A stretch of DNA of 35,969 nucleotides from NCBI GenBank assembly GCA_002439805.1, contig DJPQ01000015.1:12492-48460 (forward strand), given 5' to 3'. Position numbers and translations under genes: made by a program. Of the stretch, positions 14,595 through 23,210 are shown piece after piece. The DNA comes from Bacteroidales bacterium UBA6408 (GTDB lineage Bacteria; Bacteroidota; Bacteroidia; Bacteroidales; UBA932). The notes below the pieces were generated by a model. The model was not told the origin of the DNA. It saw nothing but the letters and a program-made list of their open reading frames with translations, and made no database searches. The first letter of the stretch is position 1, and the number at the start of each line of letters is the position of its first letter.

Positions 14595-15854
14595 TTAAAG
14601 CAGCCACTTCCAGACAGGGACGGCATGGATTGTCACGCCGTCCCTGTCGATTGTTTCCTCTTCGTCGTATGTGATTATCAGCGGAGTCCAGTCCGGGTTC
14701 TTTTTGAAGAAGGAGATGAGCGGTTCCGTCTCGCGGTCGAATGTGTCTTTGTCTTTCAAAGAATATGTCACCTGAATGGCCAGCCTTTCCTCGCTTACGA
14801 TGAAATCTATCTCCTTTTCTTTGTTCAGGAATGTCACGTTTTCCTTTCCATAGACACGGCAGAGCTGGATTGCCACAAGATTCTCCAGGAGTGCCGGTTC
14901 CTGCCTGACGAGGAACAGATTGAGAATGCCGTTGTCAATGAAGTAATATTTCCTTATCGTCTCCTTCTCGGAAAACTTCGCCACCTCATTGCTCATCGGC
15001 AGCAGGAGCCAACTGTCTTCGGCGAACCCGACATAATCTATGGTTGTCGGCACGGAAATCTGTGCTCCAGTTGCCACAACGCTGTTCCTTAACCGGTTGA
15101 ACGACAGCGGATGCCTTACGCTTTCCGCAAGTTTCTTTATCATGATGTTCAGCACTCTGTCGTTTCCGATTCTGTGCCTCTGGCAGATGTCTCCGAGGTA
15201 GATTTTCTGATAGAGGCTTGAAATCAGATTTCTCTTGGCCCTGAAGTTGTTGACTTCCGGCAGCCCTCCGAAATAGAAATACTCCTGAAAGGCTCTGAGA
15301 ACTTCTCCTTTTCTGACAGTGGAGTATTCCCAGCCGTCTGATAATTCGACGGCCTTTGCCGCGAGGAACTCCTTGAAAGAATAGGGATAGACGTCGATGA
15401 CAAAAAAACGCCCTCCCAGTGTCGTTTCAACATCCTTGCTGAGCATCCTTGCATTGCTTCCCGTGACATAAACGCGGTATTTCGCATCGGCAAGCCTGCG
15501 CACAAACTTGTCCCAATGCTCGACATTCTGCACCTCGTCAAGGAATATGAACGGCTTTTTCCCGGAATGTTCATAGTGCACTTCGAGAATGGAGTTCAGG
15601 TCCTCGGCTCTCAATTCGGCGAGGCGTTCATCCTCAAAGTTGAGGTACAGAATCTCGTCCCATCCATGGCCTGCAGACAAAATCTCCCGGACTCTCTGAT
15701 ACATCAGGTATGACTTTCCCGTATGTCTCACTCCGACAAAGACATAATTTCCGTTCTCCTCGAAATCGAAGTCCCTCCGTATTATTTCCGCCGATTCTAT
15801 TTCGTCCCTTTTGTCAACAATACATTGACGCAGAATGCTTTTGTCTATTGCCAT
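14595..15854 (-). CDS. AAA ATPase with C-terminal DUF4143 domain (second copy)
   Basis: The 419-residue product starts MAIDKSILRQCIVDK. Walker A GVRHTGKSY lies near residue 43, Walker B FIFLDEVQNVEHW near 105, and the arginine-bearing sensor VYVTGSNARMLS near 130. The DUF4143 region follows and ends in an endonuclease-like core (LNKEKEIDFIVSEERLAIQVTYSL). The role of the family is not established. A promoter on the minus strand fixes the ATG at 15854; the in-frame ATG at 15875 lies in the -7 box. It is only distantly similar to the copy at 6761-8044 and closes the accessory island on the right. Confidence 0.87.
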   Translation of the reverse strand: MAIDKSILRQCIVDKRDEIESAEIIRRDFDFEENGNYVFVGVRHTGKSYLMYQRVREILSAGHGWDEILYLNFEDERLAELRAEDLNSILEVHYEHSGKKPFIFLDEVQNVEHWDKFVRRLADAKYRVYVTGSNARMLSKDVETTLGGRFFVIDVYPYSFKEFLAAKAVELSDGWEYSTVRKGEVLRAFQEYFYFGGLPEVNNFRAKRNLISSLYQKIYLGDICQRHRIGNDRVLNIMIKKLAESVRHPLSFNRLRNSVVATGAQISVPTTIDYVGFAEDSWLLLPMSNEVAKFSEKETIRKYYFIDNGILNLFLVRQEPALLENLVAIQLCRVYGKENVTFLNKEKEIDFIVSEERLAIQVTYSLKDKDTFDRETEPLISFFKKNPDWTPLIITYDEEETIDRDGVTIHAVPVWKWLL

Positions 15855-15872
15855 ATATTCCCGCTGTTTTTG

Positions 15873-15904
15873 CAAAGGTATAGGTTTTTAAGCGGACTGC
15901 CAAA
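15873..15904 (-). promoter_or_regulatory. Promoter of the second DUF4143 ATPase gene
   Basis: On the minus strand TTTG (15901-15904), a 20-nt spacer and TACCTTTG (15873-15880) match the Bacteroidota consensus. The leader to the ATG at 15854 is about 11 nt. Confidence 0.7.
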
Positions 15905-16007
15905 TTTTATTAAATATGTTTTATGAGAATTGTATAGTTTTGTAAAGCTTGTTTAATAAAATTGAGCATGCGTTCTGCTTTTTGTGTATAGCGCAGTCTT
16001 TTTTGTG

Positions 16008-16058
16008 ATTCGTCGGAATTTTTGTTGCTTTCGACCTTATATTCGTCGGAATTTTTGT
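16008..16058 (+). repeat. 18-bp direct repeat downstream of the MBL gene
   Basis: ATTCGTCGGAATTTTTGT occurs at 16008-16025 and 16041-16058. The copies lie just 3' of the minus-strand MBL gene, in AT-rich DNA at the island edge. I see no other feature in 15905-16072 apart from an isolated plus-strand TAGTTTTG (15935-15942) with no gene behind it. Confidence 0.5.
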
Positions 16059-16072
16059 GATTGTTCCGTTTG

Positions 16073-16948
16073 TCACTCCTCGCAGGGCTCGTTGAAGGGC
16101 TGGAGGAAGGGGTTTTTCGTGCGCTCGTCGGCGATGGTTGTGGCCGGGCCGTGGCCGGGGAGGACGTCGAGGTCGCCGGGGAGGTGGAGGAGTCTGGTGA
16201 AGATGCCCTGCATGAGGGCGGTGTAGTCGCCGCCGGGGAGGTCGCTGCGGCCTATGCAGCCGGCAAAGAGCGTGTCGCCGCTGAAGAGGACCTTCCAGCT
16301 GTCCTTGATTTCGGTGTTCTCGGGGCTTTCGGAAACATGGGGCGAGGACGGGGATATATCCTCTTTCTTGGACATATCTTCTTTCTTGGCGGCCGTTTTC
16401 CTGAACTCTCTACAAAGATAGCAGACGCCACCGGCCGTATGTCCCGGAGTGAACAGAACTTTGAATTCAAGGCCGCCCTCGGGAATGCTTTCGCCGTGTG
16501 CTCCGTCGCCGCTCTCTTCCCCTGCATTGAGCGTACCGCCGCTTTCTTTCCCTGCCTTCAGAACAGCCGCACCTCCTCCTGAGACGAGAATCCTGTCCCC
16601 GTCCTCAATCCAGACAATTCGCGACGAGAAATCCTCCACATCGCTGTGTCCCGTATTGAAGCAGAGGGCATGGAGCGCCCCGAGCGTCACCTCCTCGCCC
16701 CTGTTCGCATAGACCGGAATCCCGAACTCTTCGCAGAGGCGTTGCACTCCATACACATGATCCGGGTGGGCGTGTGTCAGCAATATCCCCGAAGGGGTGA
16801 TTCCGTTTTCCTTCAGGGTCTTATGAAGTGCATCGAACTCTTCCTCGCAGTCGAATCCGGGGTCAATGATTACGCAGGCTTTGCCAGTCCATACCAAGTA
16901 GGAGAGTTCCTCAAAAGCGTTGCAGCAAAATTTCTTAATCCGTATCAT
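16073..16948 (-). CDS. MBL-fold metallohydrolase, glyoxalase II-like, with insertions
   Basis: This is a 291-residue metallo-beta-lactamase-fold hydrolase, probably of the hydroxyacylglutathione hydrolase-like group. The metal ligands are visible: THAHPDH (His59, His61, Asp63, His64), His170 in TPGHTAG, Asp215 in FSGDTLF and His in the late PGHGPATT motif. Typical members are about 210 residues. The extra length comes from two charged, low-complexity insertions: residues of about 123-160 (repeating KAGKESGG/NAGEESGD) and about 180-208 (repeating KKEDMS/KKEDIS). The start is placed at MIRIKKF because the promoter box TATTTTTG (17030-17037, minus strand) overlaps the first upstream ATG; MIGNRT, 10 codons earlier, is an alternative. 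Confidence 0.85.
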   Translation of the reverse strand: MIRIKKFCCNAFEELSYLVWTGKACVIIDPGFDCEEEFDALHKTLKENGITPSGILLTHAHPDHVYGVQRLCEEFGIPVYANRGEEVTLGALHALCFNTGHSDVEDFSSRIVWIEDGDRILVSGGGAAVLKAGKESGGTLNAGEESGDGAHGESIPEGGLEFKVLFTPGHTAGGVCYLCREFRKTAAKKEDMSKKEDISPSSPHVSESPENTEIKDSWKVLFSGDTLFAGCIGRSDLPGGDYTALMQGIFTRLLHLPGDLDVLPGHGPATTIADERTKNPFLQPFNEPCEE

Positions 16949-17029
16949 AACATATATGTTTGTCCGATTTCCAATCATCTTGTTCCCGGAATATCCCTTC
17001 CGTTCGGCAAGAATTTTCCCTTTTTGACG

Positions 17030-17058
17030 CAAAAATACGAAAGTAATTGCTAACTTTG
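17030..17058. promoter_or_regulatory. Divergent promoter region between MBL and deoxynucleoside kinase genes
   Basis: On the minus strand TATTTTTG (17030-17037) serves the MBL gene; on the plus strand TAACTTTG (17051-17058) serves the deoxynucleoside kinase gene. Both match TAnnTTTG. The two -7 boxes are only 13 nt apart, so the two transcription starts diverge from closely packed promoters. The -33 boxes are not clear. Confidence 0.55.
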
Positions 17059-17132
17059 TTCGATTATATGCGCAAAAAATGCGGACTGCAAACGCAGGAA
17101 TTGTAGATGAAAAACGCTAAAATTAGATAGAG

Positions 17133-17747
17133 ATGCACATAGCAATCGCCGGGAACATCGGCAGCGGAAAGACGACGCTCACCAGGATGCTGGCGGCCAA
17201 ATATGGCTGGAAACCAAGGTTTGAATCGGTGGATTATAATCCGTACCTCGCTGATTTTTACGAGGATATGGAGCGTTGGTCCTTTAATCTTCAGATATAT
17301 TTTCTCAACAAGAGGTTCAAGGACGTCGTCGAAATTTCCAAGAGCAAAGACGTCATAATCCAGGACAGGACGATTTACGAGGACGCGAGAATCTTCGCCC
17401 CGAACCTTCACGGGATGGGACTGATGTCAACGAGGGATTTCGAGAACTATTCGGATCTTTTCGACCTCATGATGTCCCTCGTCAATCCGCCCGACCTTCT
17501 GATTTATCTTCGTTCGTCGATTCCGAACCTCGTGAGCCAGATTCAGAAGAGAGGACGGGAGTACGAGAAGAGCATACGAATCGACTACATCACCGGCCTG
17601 AACGAAAGATACGAGAACTGGATCAAGGACTACAGGAGCCGTCTGCTCATCCTTGACGTCGACCGTCTGAAATTCGAGAGCAATCCGGAGGATTTCAGCG
17701 AAATCTGCGACAAGATAGACGCCGAACTTTTCGGCCTTTTCAAATAA
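17133..17747 (+). CDS. Deoxynucleoside kinase
   Basis: The 204-residue protein is a member of the dCK/dGK deoxynucleoside kinase family, which phosphorylates deoxynucleosides in salvage. It has the P-loop GNIGSGKTT at residues 7-15, the substrate-binding WSFNLQIYFL segment, the DRTIYED motif (about 77-83; the Asp-Arg pair is catalytic in the family) and the lid region QKRGREYEKSI. Bacteroidota members usually prefer deoxyadenosine or deoxyguanosine; the exact base cannot be told here. It is followed 19 nt later by the acyl-CoA ligase gene, suggesting one transcript. Confidence 0.88.
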   Translation: MHIAIAGNIGSGKTTLTRMLAAKYGWKPRFESVDYNPYLADFYEDMERWSFNLQIYFLNKRFKDVVEISKSKDVIIQDRTIYEDARIFAPNLHGMGLMSTRDFENYSDLFDLMMSLVNPPDLLIYLRSSIPNLVSQIQKRGREYEKSIRIDYITGLNERYENWIKDYRSRLLILDVDRLKFESNPEDFSEICDKIDAELFGLFK

Positions 17748-17766
17748 TGTAAACCCAATCCAAATT

Positions 17767-19674
17767 ATGGACAAAAGATTGACAATCATTGACTTTGTGG
17801 AGAAATACACCCGCCGGTTCGCCGCAAACACCTTCCTCCGCGAAAAGGTGGGCGGAGTGTGGACGGAGACTTCATTCGAGCAGACGCGCAAGGAAGCCTA
17901 TCGCATAGGCGCCGGACTGATGAAGCTCGGACTTGCGAAAGGCGACAAAGTGTCGCTTCTTTCCGAGGGACGCAACCTCTGGCCGATCGCCGAGATGGGC
18001 ATTCTCTACGCCGGAGCCGTGAACGTTCCTCTGTCGATAAAGCTTGAGGAAAGCAATGACCTCATTTTCAGAATACGTCACTCTGACTCGAAATATGTGA
18101 TTGTTTCGGGTGCACAGCTTCCGAAAGTGAGAAATATTCTGGACAACTGCGAGGCCGTGGAGAAGGTCATCGTGCTGGACGAGATTGGTGAATACGGGCC
18201 TAAGGAGATGTGCATCACTGAAATACAGAAGATGGGAGACGAGTTTCTCGCTTCTTCTCCTGAAGAGTTCGTTACCCGCTACAAGTCAGTGGGACCGGAC
18301 GACTACGCCAACATAAGCTACACCTCCGGAACAACCGCCGACCCTAAGGGAATCCTCCTCACTCATCGCAACTACACCGCGAATGTCGAGCAGGCGCACT
18401 CCGTCATAGGCATCAACGAGGACGACGTGATGCTCATCATTCTTCCGCTCGACCACTGCTTCGCTCATGTGGCCGGATTCTACACCATGATGTCCTTCGG
18501 CGCTTCAATCGCCACCGTTCCTCAGGGACGCACCCCGATGGAGTCGCTAAGGAACATCCCTATTGCAATCAGGGAGACCCGTCCGGCCGTGATGCTTTCG
18601 GTTCCGGCGCTTTCCAAGAACTTCAAGAAGGCCATCGAGGCCGGAGTCAAGGCCAAGGGGCCTAAGGTTCAGAGACTCTTCGACTTTGCGGTTCGCAATG
18701 CCATAGCATATAATAAGGAAGGCTACAACAAGGGCGGCAAGGACTTCTGGAGATGGCCGCTCGTCAAGCTCTTCGACAAGATTCTCTTCAAGAGCGTCCG
18801 CGAGAGCGCTTTCGGCGACAGGATGCGGTTCTTCGTCGGCGGCGGTGCGCTGCTTGGAATAGACCTCCAGAAATTCTACTACGCCATCGGAGTGCCTATC
18901 TATCAGGGATATGGCCTTTCCGAGGCGACGCCGATTATCTCGGCCAATTCGGCGGAGCACCATATACTCGGATCTTCCGGAATGGTCGTCCGCCCTATGG
19001 AAATCAAGATATGCGACAGCGAGGGCAAGGCTCTGCCTTACGGCCAGAAGGGTGAAATCGTCATAAAGGGCGAAAACGTCATGGCCGGCTACTGGAAGAA
19101 TCCTAAGGCAACGGCTGAGACTGTTGTGGACGGTTGGCTCCACACCGGAGACATGGGATATATGCTCGACGACACCTACCTCTATGTGACGGGCCGGTTC
19201 AAGTCGCTCCTCATCAGTTCGGACGGCGAGAAATACTCTCCGGAGGGAATCGAGGAGGCTCTTGTGGCGAACTCGAAGTACATCTCCCAGGTCGTCCTCC
19301 ACGACAATCAGGACCCTTACGTGATTCTCCTCATGGTGCCGAACAAGGAGGCTCTCAAGGAGTATATGAAGAAGGAGCATCCCGAGGTCGAGGCAGATTC
19401 CGAGGCCGGAAAGAGAATGCAGCTTGAGAAGATTCAGTCCGAGGTCGATCAGTACCGCGCCGGCGGCGAGTTTGCCGGGCTCTTCCCTGAAAGGTGGCTT
19501 CCGACTGCCGTGTGCGTGCTTCCGGAGCCTTTCACCGAGCAGAACCACATGGTCAACTCGACGATGAAGATTGTGCGCGGAAAGGTGGAGCAGGCTTATG
19601 AGGACAGGATGAAGTTCGCCTACACGGCTGATGGCAAGAATATTATAAATGAACAAAATATGGCTTCACTTTAG
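17767..19674 (+). CDS. Long-chain fatty acid-CoA ligase (AMP-forming)
   Basis: The 635-residue adenylate-forming enzyme activates fatty acids to acyl-CoA through acyl-AMP. The AMP-binding signature YTSGTTADPKGILLTHRNY lies at about residues 179-197. The motif YQGYGLSEATPIIS is near 380, HTGDMGYMLDDTYLYVTGR near 460, and the C-terminal lysine-bearing region near 600. Length and motif order fit the FadD/long-chain acyl-CoA synthetase group. It lies downstream of the deoxynucleoside kinase gene in the same direction. An inverted repeat follows the stop codon. Confidence 0.92.
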   Translation: MDKRLTIIDFVEKYTRRFAANTFLREKVGGVWTETSFEQTRKEAYRIGAGLMKLGLAKGDKVSLLSEGRNLWPIAEMGILYAGAVNVPLSIKLEESNDLIFRIRHSDSKYVIVSGAQLPKVRNILDNCEAVEKVIVLDEIGEYGPKEMCITEIQKMGDEFLASSPEEFVTRYKSVGPDDYANISYTSGTTADPKGILLTHRNYTANVEQAHSVIGINEDDVMLIILPLDHCFAHVAGFYTMMSFGASIATVPQGRTPMESLRNIPIAIRETRPAVMLSVPALSKNFKKAIEAGVKAKGPKVQRLFDFAVRNAIAYNKEGYNKGGKDFWRWPLVKLFDKILFKSVRESAFGDRMRFFVGGGALLGIDLQKFYYAIGVPIYQGYGLSEATPIISANSAEHHILGSSGMVVRPMEIKICDSEGKALPYGQKGEIVIKGENVMAGYWKNPKATAETVVDGWLHTGDMGYMLDDTYLYVTGRFKSLLISSDGEKYSPEGIEEALVANSKYISQVVLHDNQDPYVILLMVPNKEALKEYMKKEHPEVEADSEAGKRMQLEKIQSEVDQYRAGGEFAGLFPERWLPTAVCVLPEPFTEQNHMVNSTMKIVRGKVEQAYEDRMKFAYTADGKNIINEQNMASL

Positions 19675-19680
19675 CGGGGC

Positions 19681-19720
19681 GAAGAAAAGGCGGTCTGCTG
19701 CGTTCCCCATCCTTTTCTTC
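19681..19720 (+). terminator. Possible terminator after the acyl-CoA ligase gene
   Basis: GAAGAAAAGG (19681-19690) and CCTTTTCTTC (19711-19720) are perfect 10-bp inverted repeats around a 20-nt spacer. A T-tract is missing, so the function is uncertain. Confidence 0.45.
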
Positions 19721-19774
19721 ATCCCCTCTGGCCAAGCGGCTTATATTCTATAAATAATTAAAATTAATAATCAG

Positions 19775-21067
19775 ATGAGTAAAAAAAACAGTAATGTGCT
19801 GGCGATTGCAATCATGTTTTTCCTCTTCGGAATGATCTCTTTCGTCACAGGTCTCCAGAACCCGATGGGTGTCATCGTGAAGGCACAGTTCGGGGCCTCA
19901 AACTTTATGTCGCAGCTTGGTAATGCCGCGAATTTCATCGCTTATGCCTTCCTCGGCCTTCCGGCGGGGATGATTCTTAAAAAGAAGGGCTATAAGTTCA
20001 CCGCGCTTGCGGCCGTGGCCGTGGGCTTTATCGGCGTGACGATTTCCTGGCTTTCCGGTGTCGTGGGAAGTTTTTGGGTGTATCTCACCGGTGCATTCAT
20101 TTCCGGCTTCTCGATGTGTATGCTCAACACCGTCGTCAATCCTATGCTCAACACGCTCGGCGGCGGCGGAAACAAAGGCAACCAGCTCATCCAGCTCGGC
20201 GGTTCCGTGAATTCTCTTTGTGCCACCATCGTTCCTGTGCTTGTAGGCTACCTTATCGGTGACGCTTCCAAGGCGACCATCTCAAACGCGAATCCGGCGC
20301 TCTTCATCGCTATGGGAGTCTTCGCCCTCGCATTCCTGATTATCTTCTTCTCCGCCATACCTGAGCCGGAACTGGAGCACAAGGCTGCCTATGACGAGGA
20401 GAACGAGCCTATGACAGTGTCTCTCGCTCATCTGTTCTCGCAGCGTCATTTCGTATTCGGCATAATCGCGATCTTCATCTATGTCGGTGTTGAGGTCGGC
20501 ATCCCGAACTTTGTTAACCTCTATCTTACTACAGACTATGTGCTTCCGGGCACAGTGGAGCACGTTTCAGCCGCAGTCGCAGGAACAATCGTCGGAATCT
20601 ACTGGCTTCTCATGCTTTGCGGACGTCTCCTTGGCGGAGCGATCGGAGGCAAGGTTTCAAGCCGCGCGATGATGATTTTTGTGACGGGCCTCGCACTTGT
20701 GCTTCTCTTCCTCGGAATGTTCCTTCCTGCAACTCTCGTCAAGTTCCCGACGGTTACTTCCGAGCTGAAATTCGCTCTCGCTGACGTTCCTCTCAATGTC
20801 GTGTTCTTCATCCTCTGCGGCTTCTGCACCTCAGTGATGTGGGGCTCGATATTCAATCTGGCCGTAGAGGGACTCGGAAAATATACGTCCCTCGCGTCGG
20901 GAGTGTTCATGATGCTCGTCTGCGGCGGCGGTATCCTTCCGCTTATACAGGGGGCTGTTGCTGATGCAAGTTCAATCATGACCGGATATTGGGTCATAAT
21001 AGCGGGTGTCGCCTATATGCTTCTGTTCGCATTGTTCCTTTCCAGGCCTAAGGGGGCGACGAAATAA
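19775..21067 (+). CDS. MFS sugar transporter (FucP-like)
   Basis: The 430-residue integral membrane protein has about 12 predicted transmembrane segments. Its N-terminus (AIMFFLFGMISFVTGLQNPMG) and LPAGMILKKKGYKF loop are typical of the FucP-like proton-coupled sugar transporters. An acidic central loop (about residues 200-212) separates the two six-helix bundles. The ROK-family sugar kinase gene follows after 20 nt, so the pair probably imports and phosphorylates a hexose. The sugar cannot be named from sequence alone. Confidence 0.85.
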   Translation: MSKKNSNVLAIAIMFFLFGMISFVTGLQNPMGVIVKAQFGASNFMSQLGNAANFIAYAFLGLPAGMILKKKGYKFTALAAVAVGFIGVTISWLSGVVGSFWVYLTGAFISGFSMCMLNTVVNPMLNTLGGGGNKGNQLIQLGGSVNSLCATIVPVLVGYLIGDASKATISNANPALFIAMGVFALAFLIIFFSAIPEPELEHKAAYDEENEPMTVSLAHLFSQRHFVFGIIAIFIYVGVEVGIPNFVNLYLTTDYVLPGTVEHVSAAVAGTIVGIYWLLMLCGRLLGGAIGGKVSSRAMMIFVTGLALVLLFLGMFLPATLVKFPTVTSELKFALADVPLNVVFFILCGFCTSVMWGSIFNLAVEGLGKYTSLASGVFMMLVCGGGILPLIQGAVADASSIMTGYWVIIAGVAYMLLFALFLSRPKGATK

Positions 21068-21087
21068 TAAACTAAGATATTGTAGCA

Positions 21088-22068
21088 ATGGAAGATATGA
21101 CAAAGTCAATTGACAAACAGTATGTCGTCGGCATCGACGTCGGAGGACAGACGACCAAGATTGGCGTCGTGGATGCACGCGGACAGGTTCTCGCGCAGAC
21201 AGTCATCCGTTCCGACAACTACGAGGACGCGAACCCTTACCTTGACGAGGTGGCAGCCGCGATACGCAAGGTCGTTTCGGACGCCGATGTCGAGGGGCAG
21301 ATACGCGGAATCGGAATCGGTGCCCCTAACGGGAACTACTACACCGGAATGGTGGAGATGGCTCCTAACGTTATCTGGGCGAAGTCCAAGGCCGTTCCTG
21401 TGGCTGAGATGCTTTCGGAGCGTCTCGACGGCATTCCGGTGGCTCTTACCAACGACGCGAACGCGGCGGCCGTGGGCGAGATGACCTACGGCGCGGCGCG
21501 CGGAATGAAGAACTTCATCATGATCACTCTCGGTACCGGAGTGGGCAGCGGCATCGTCATAAACGGCGAGGTTGTCTATGGGCACGACGGGTTTGCCGGC
21601 GAGCTCGGCCATGTGCGGATTGTCCGCAACAACGGGCGCCTCTGCGGCTGCGGAAGGACCGGCTGTCTTGAGGCATATTGCTCGGCGATAGGCGTTGCGC
21701 GCACGGCCCGCGAGTGGCTTGAAATGACTGACGAACCGTCGTTGCTCCGAGGCACTGACAACATCAGCTCGAAGGATGTCTATGATGCAGCCAAGGAAGG
21801 CGATGAGCTTGCTCTGCGCGTGTTCCGATACACCGGTCATATGCTCGGCAACGCGTTCGCCGACTTCATCGCGTTCAGCGCCCCCGAGGCAATCGTCCTC
21901 TTCGGCGGCCTCGCGCGCAGCAAGGAGTTCCTCACGGAGCCTATCCTTGAGGCTATGAACGGCAATGTCCTCTCCATCTGGAAGGACAAGGTGAAGCTTG
22001 TATATTCTTCCCTCAAGGAGTCCGACGCCGCCATACTCGGAGCCTCGGCCCTCGCCTGGGAGTTGTAA
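21088..22068 (+). CDS. ROK-family sugar kinase, probably glucokinase
   Basis: The 326-residue cytoplasmic kinase has the phosphate-binding motif VGIDVGGQTTKIGVVD (about residues 13-28), the ROK signature region with LTNDANAAAVGE, the sugar-binding FAGELGHVRIV, and the zinc-binding CGCGRTGCLEAYCS motif. It phosphorylates glucose or a related hexose. It follows the MFS transporter gene closely, forming an uptake and phosphorylation pair. Two starts, at 21088 and 21097, are possible. Confidence 0.88.
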   Translation: MEDMTKSIDKQYVVGIDVGGQTTKIGVVDARGQVLAQTVIRSDNYEDANPYLDEVAAAIRKVVSDADVEGQIRGIGIGAPNGNYYTGMVEMAPNVIWAKSKAVPVAEMLSERLDGIPVALTNDANAAAVGEMTYGAARGMKNFIMITLGTGVGSGIVINGEVVYGHDGFAGELGHVRIVRNNGRLCGCGRTGCLEAYCSAIGVARTAREWLEMTDEPSLLRGTDNISSKDVYDAAKEGDELALRVFRYTGHMLGNAFADFIAFSAPEAIVLFGGLARSKEFLTEPILEAMNGNVLSIWKDKVKLVYSSLKESDAAILGASALAWEL

Positions 22069-22099
22069 GGCACAATTTTACCGACAAAGTATAAGATTC

Positions 22100-22131
22100 A
22101 AGGGAATGGCTCGAAGGTCATTCCCTTTTTT
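22100..22131 (+). terminator. Intrinsic terminator of the transporter-kinase operon
   Basis: AAGGGAATG (22100-22108) and CATTCCCTT (22119-22127) form a perfect 9-bp stem with a 10-nt loop, running into a T-tract, 32 nt after the ROK kinase stop codon. Confidence 0.85.
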
Positions 22132-22156
22132 ATTGCTGAGAGCGGGAAGCATATAA

Positions 22157-22254
22157 AAAGATGAAGTGCAAGGCGCACGGTGAAGCCAAATACCGCAGCA
22201 ACCTGATGGTTGTGAGGATTTTGGCAAGACGTGCAACGACGCAACTCGCTTTTT
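22157..22254 (-). repeat. Structured repeat 3' of miaA (copy A)
   Basis: This element of about 98 nt starts, on the minus strand, with the last base pairs of the miaA stop codon (TAAAAAGCG) and ends in CTTTTT. The same element stands at 23211-23311 behind the next gene. Visible pairings are an inner CAACC/GGTTG stem, GCCAAAT/ATTT(T)GGC, and GCACG/CGTGC, which is GCTCG/CGAGC in the other copy. The outer ends AAAAAG/CTTTTT are also complementary. It may act as a terminator or mRNA 3' element. Confidence 0.7.
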
Positions 22255-23170
22255 AGATGTTTCCCACCCATTTTATTGTGTCATCCCGCCGCCAATAGGA
22301 CATCTGCCGTTTGGCGTAGCGGCGGGAGTTGCGCTGAATCAGCTCCACGGCGCGGTCGAGAGTGGTGACCGGTCCGTCGCCGGGACTTGTCGGTCCCCAG
22401 CCTTCGGTGGAGACCTTTCCGTCGAGAAAGTCGAACCACGCGAAGATTTCCTTGTAGCCTACTGTCTGAAGCGCGGGACGGTTGCGGAACGGGAGCAGGC
22501 TGCGGGCCTCTTCGACGAGTCCGGAGTCAATCATCCGGAGCACTCGCGCATCGATGCGCGAATACAGCTCCTCCTTCGGGCGCACGAGACCGATTTTCTC
22601 AATCTCGAAGTCGTGTCTGCGGCTGGGCGAGGTCTTGAACGAAGAGAACTTGCGCCCGGTCATCAGGCAGACCTCAAGCGCCCGCACGACCCTCTGCCCG
22701 TTCGAGAGGTCAATCACCCCGCAGCTCTCCGGGTCGAGCTCCCGGAGCCGCCTTGCAAGTTCCCCGACTCCCTCTTCCCGCAGCCGCGCCGACAGTTCGC
22801 TTCGCAGCGCCGGATCCGCCGGGGGAAAGTCGTCCAGTCCGTTCACGAAGGCGTCGACGTAGAATCCGGAGCCTCCGCACATGACTAGAGTCTCATGTCC
22901 CTGTGCGAACAGCTCGTTCACAAGGCTGCGGGCCTCAATCTCATAGCGCCCTGCGGTATAGTCCTCCGTTACTGAATTTGAGTGGATAAAATAATGCTTC
23001 ACGGCGGCAAGCTGTGAAGCATCCGGGACAGCCGTCCCTATGGTCATTTCCCTGAAAATTTGTCTGGAGTCGCACGAAATCACCGGCGAACCGCATTCCA
23101 GCGCCCTCTCGACCGCGAAATCGGTCTTCCCGACTCCCGTCGGCCCCAATATAATCTCAACTTTTTTCAA
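22253..23170 (-). CDS. miaA: tRNA dimethylallyltransferase
   Basis: MiaA transfers a dimethylallyl group to N6 of A37 in tRNAs that read codons starting with U. The 305-residue product has the P-loop GPTGVGKT at residues 9-16, then the DSRQIFREMTIGTAVPD motif (family: DSxQxYxxMxIGTAKP), GGSGFY, the NGQRVVRALEV motif (usual N-x-R-R-x-x-R-A) and the C-terminal RYAKRQMSYWR. The start is taken as a TTG at 23170, giving MKKVEIILGPTGVGKT. The longer reading from 23263 runs through a repeat element and lacks resemblance to MiaA. Confidence 0.9.
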   Translation of the reverse strand: MKKVEIILGPTGVGKTDFAVERALECGSPVISCDSRQIFREMTIGTAVPDASQLAAVKHYFIHSNSVTEDYTAGRYEIEARSLVNELFAQGHETLVMCGGSGFYVDAFVNGLDDFPPADPALRSELSARLREEGVGELARRLRELDPESCGVIDLSNGQRVVRALEVCLMTGRKFSSFKTSPSRRHDFEIEKIGLVRPKEELYSRIDARVLRMIDSGLVEEARSLLPFRNRPALQTVGYKEIFAWFDFLDGKVSTEGWGPTSPGDGPVTTLDRAVELIQRNSRRYAKRQMSYWRRDDTIKWVGNI

Positions 23171-23210
23171 AAATACTTCCAATAAAGCCGTCTGGATGGA
23201 AATGGCGAAG

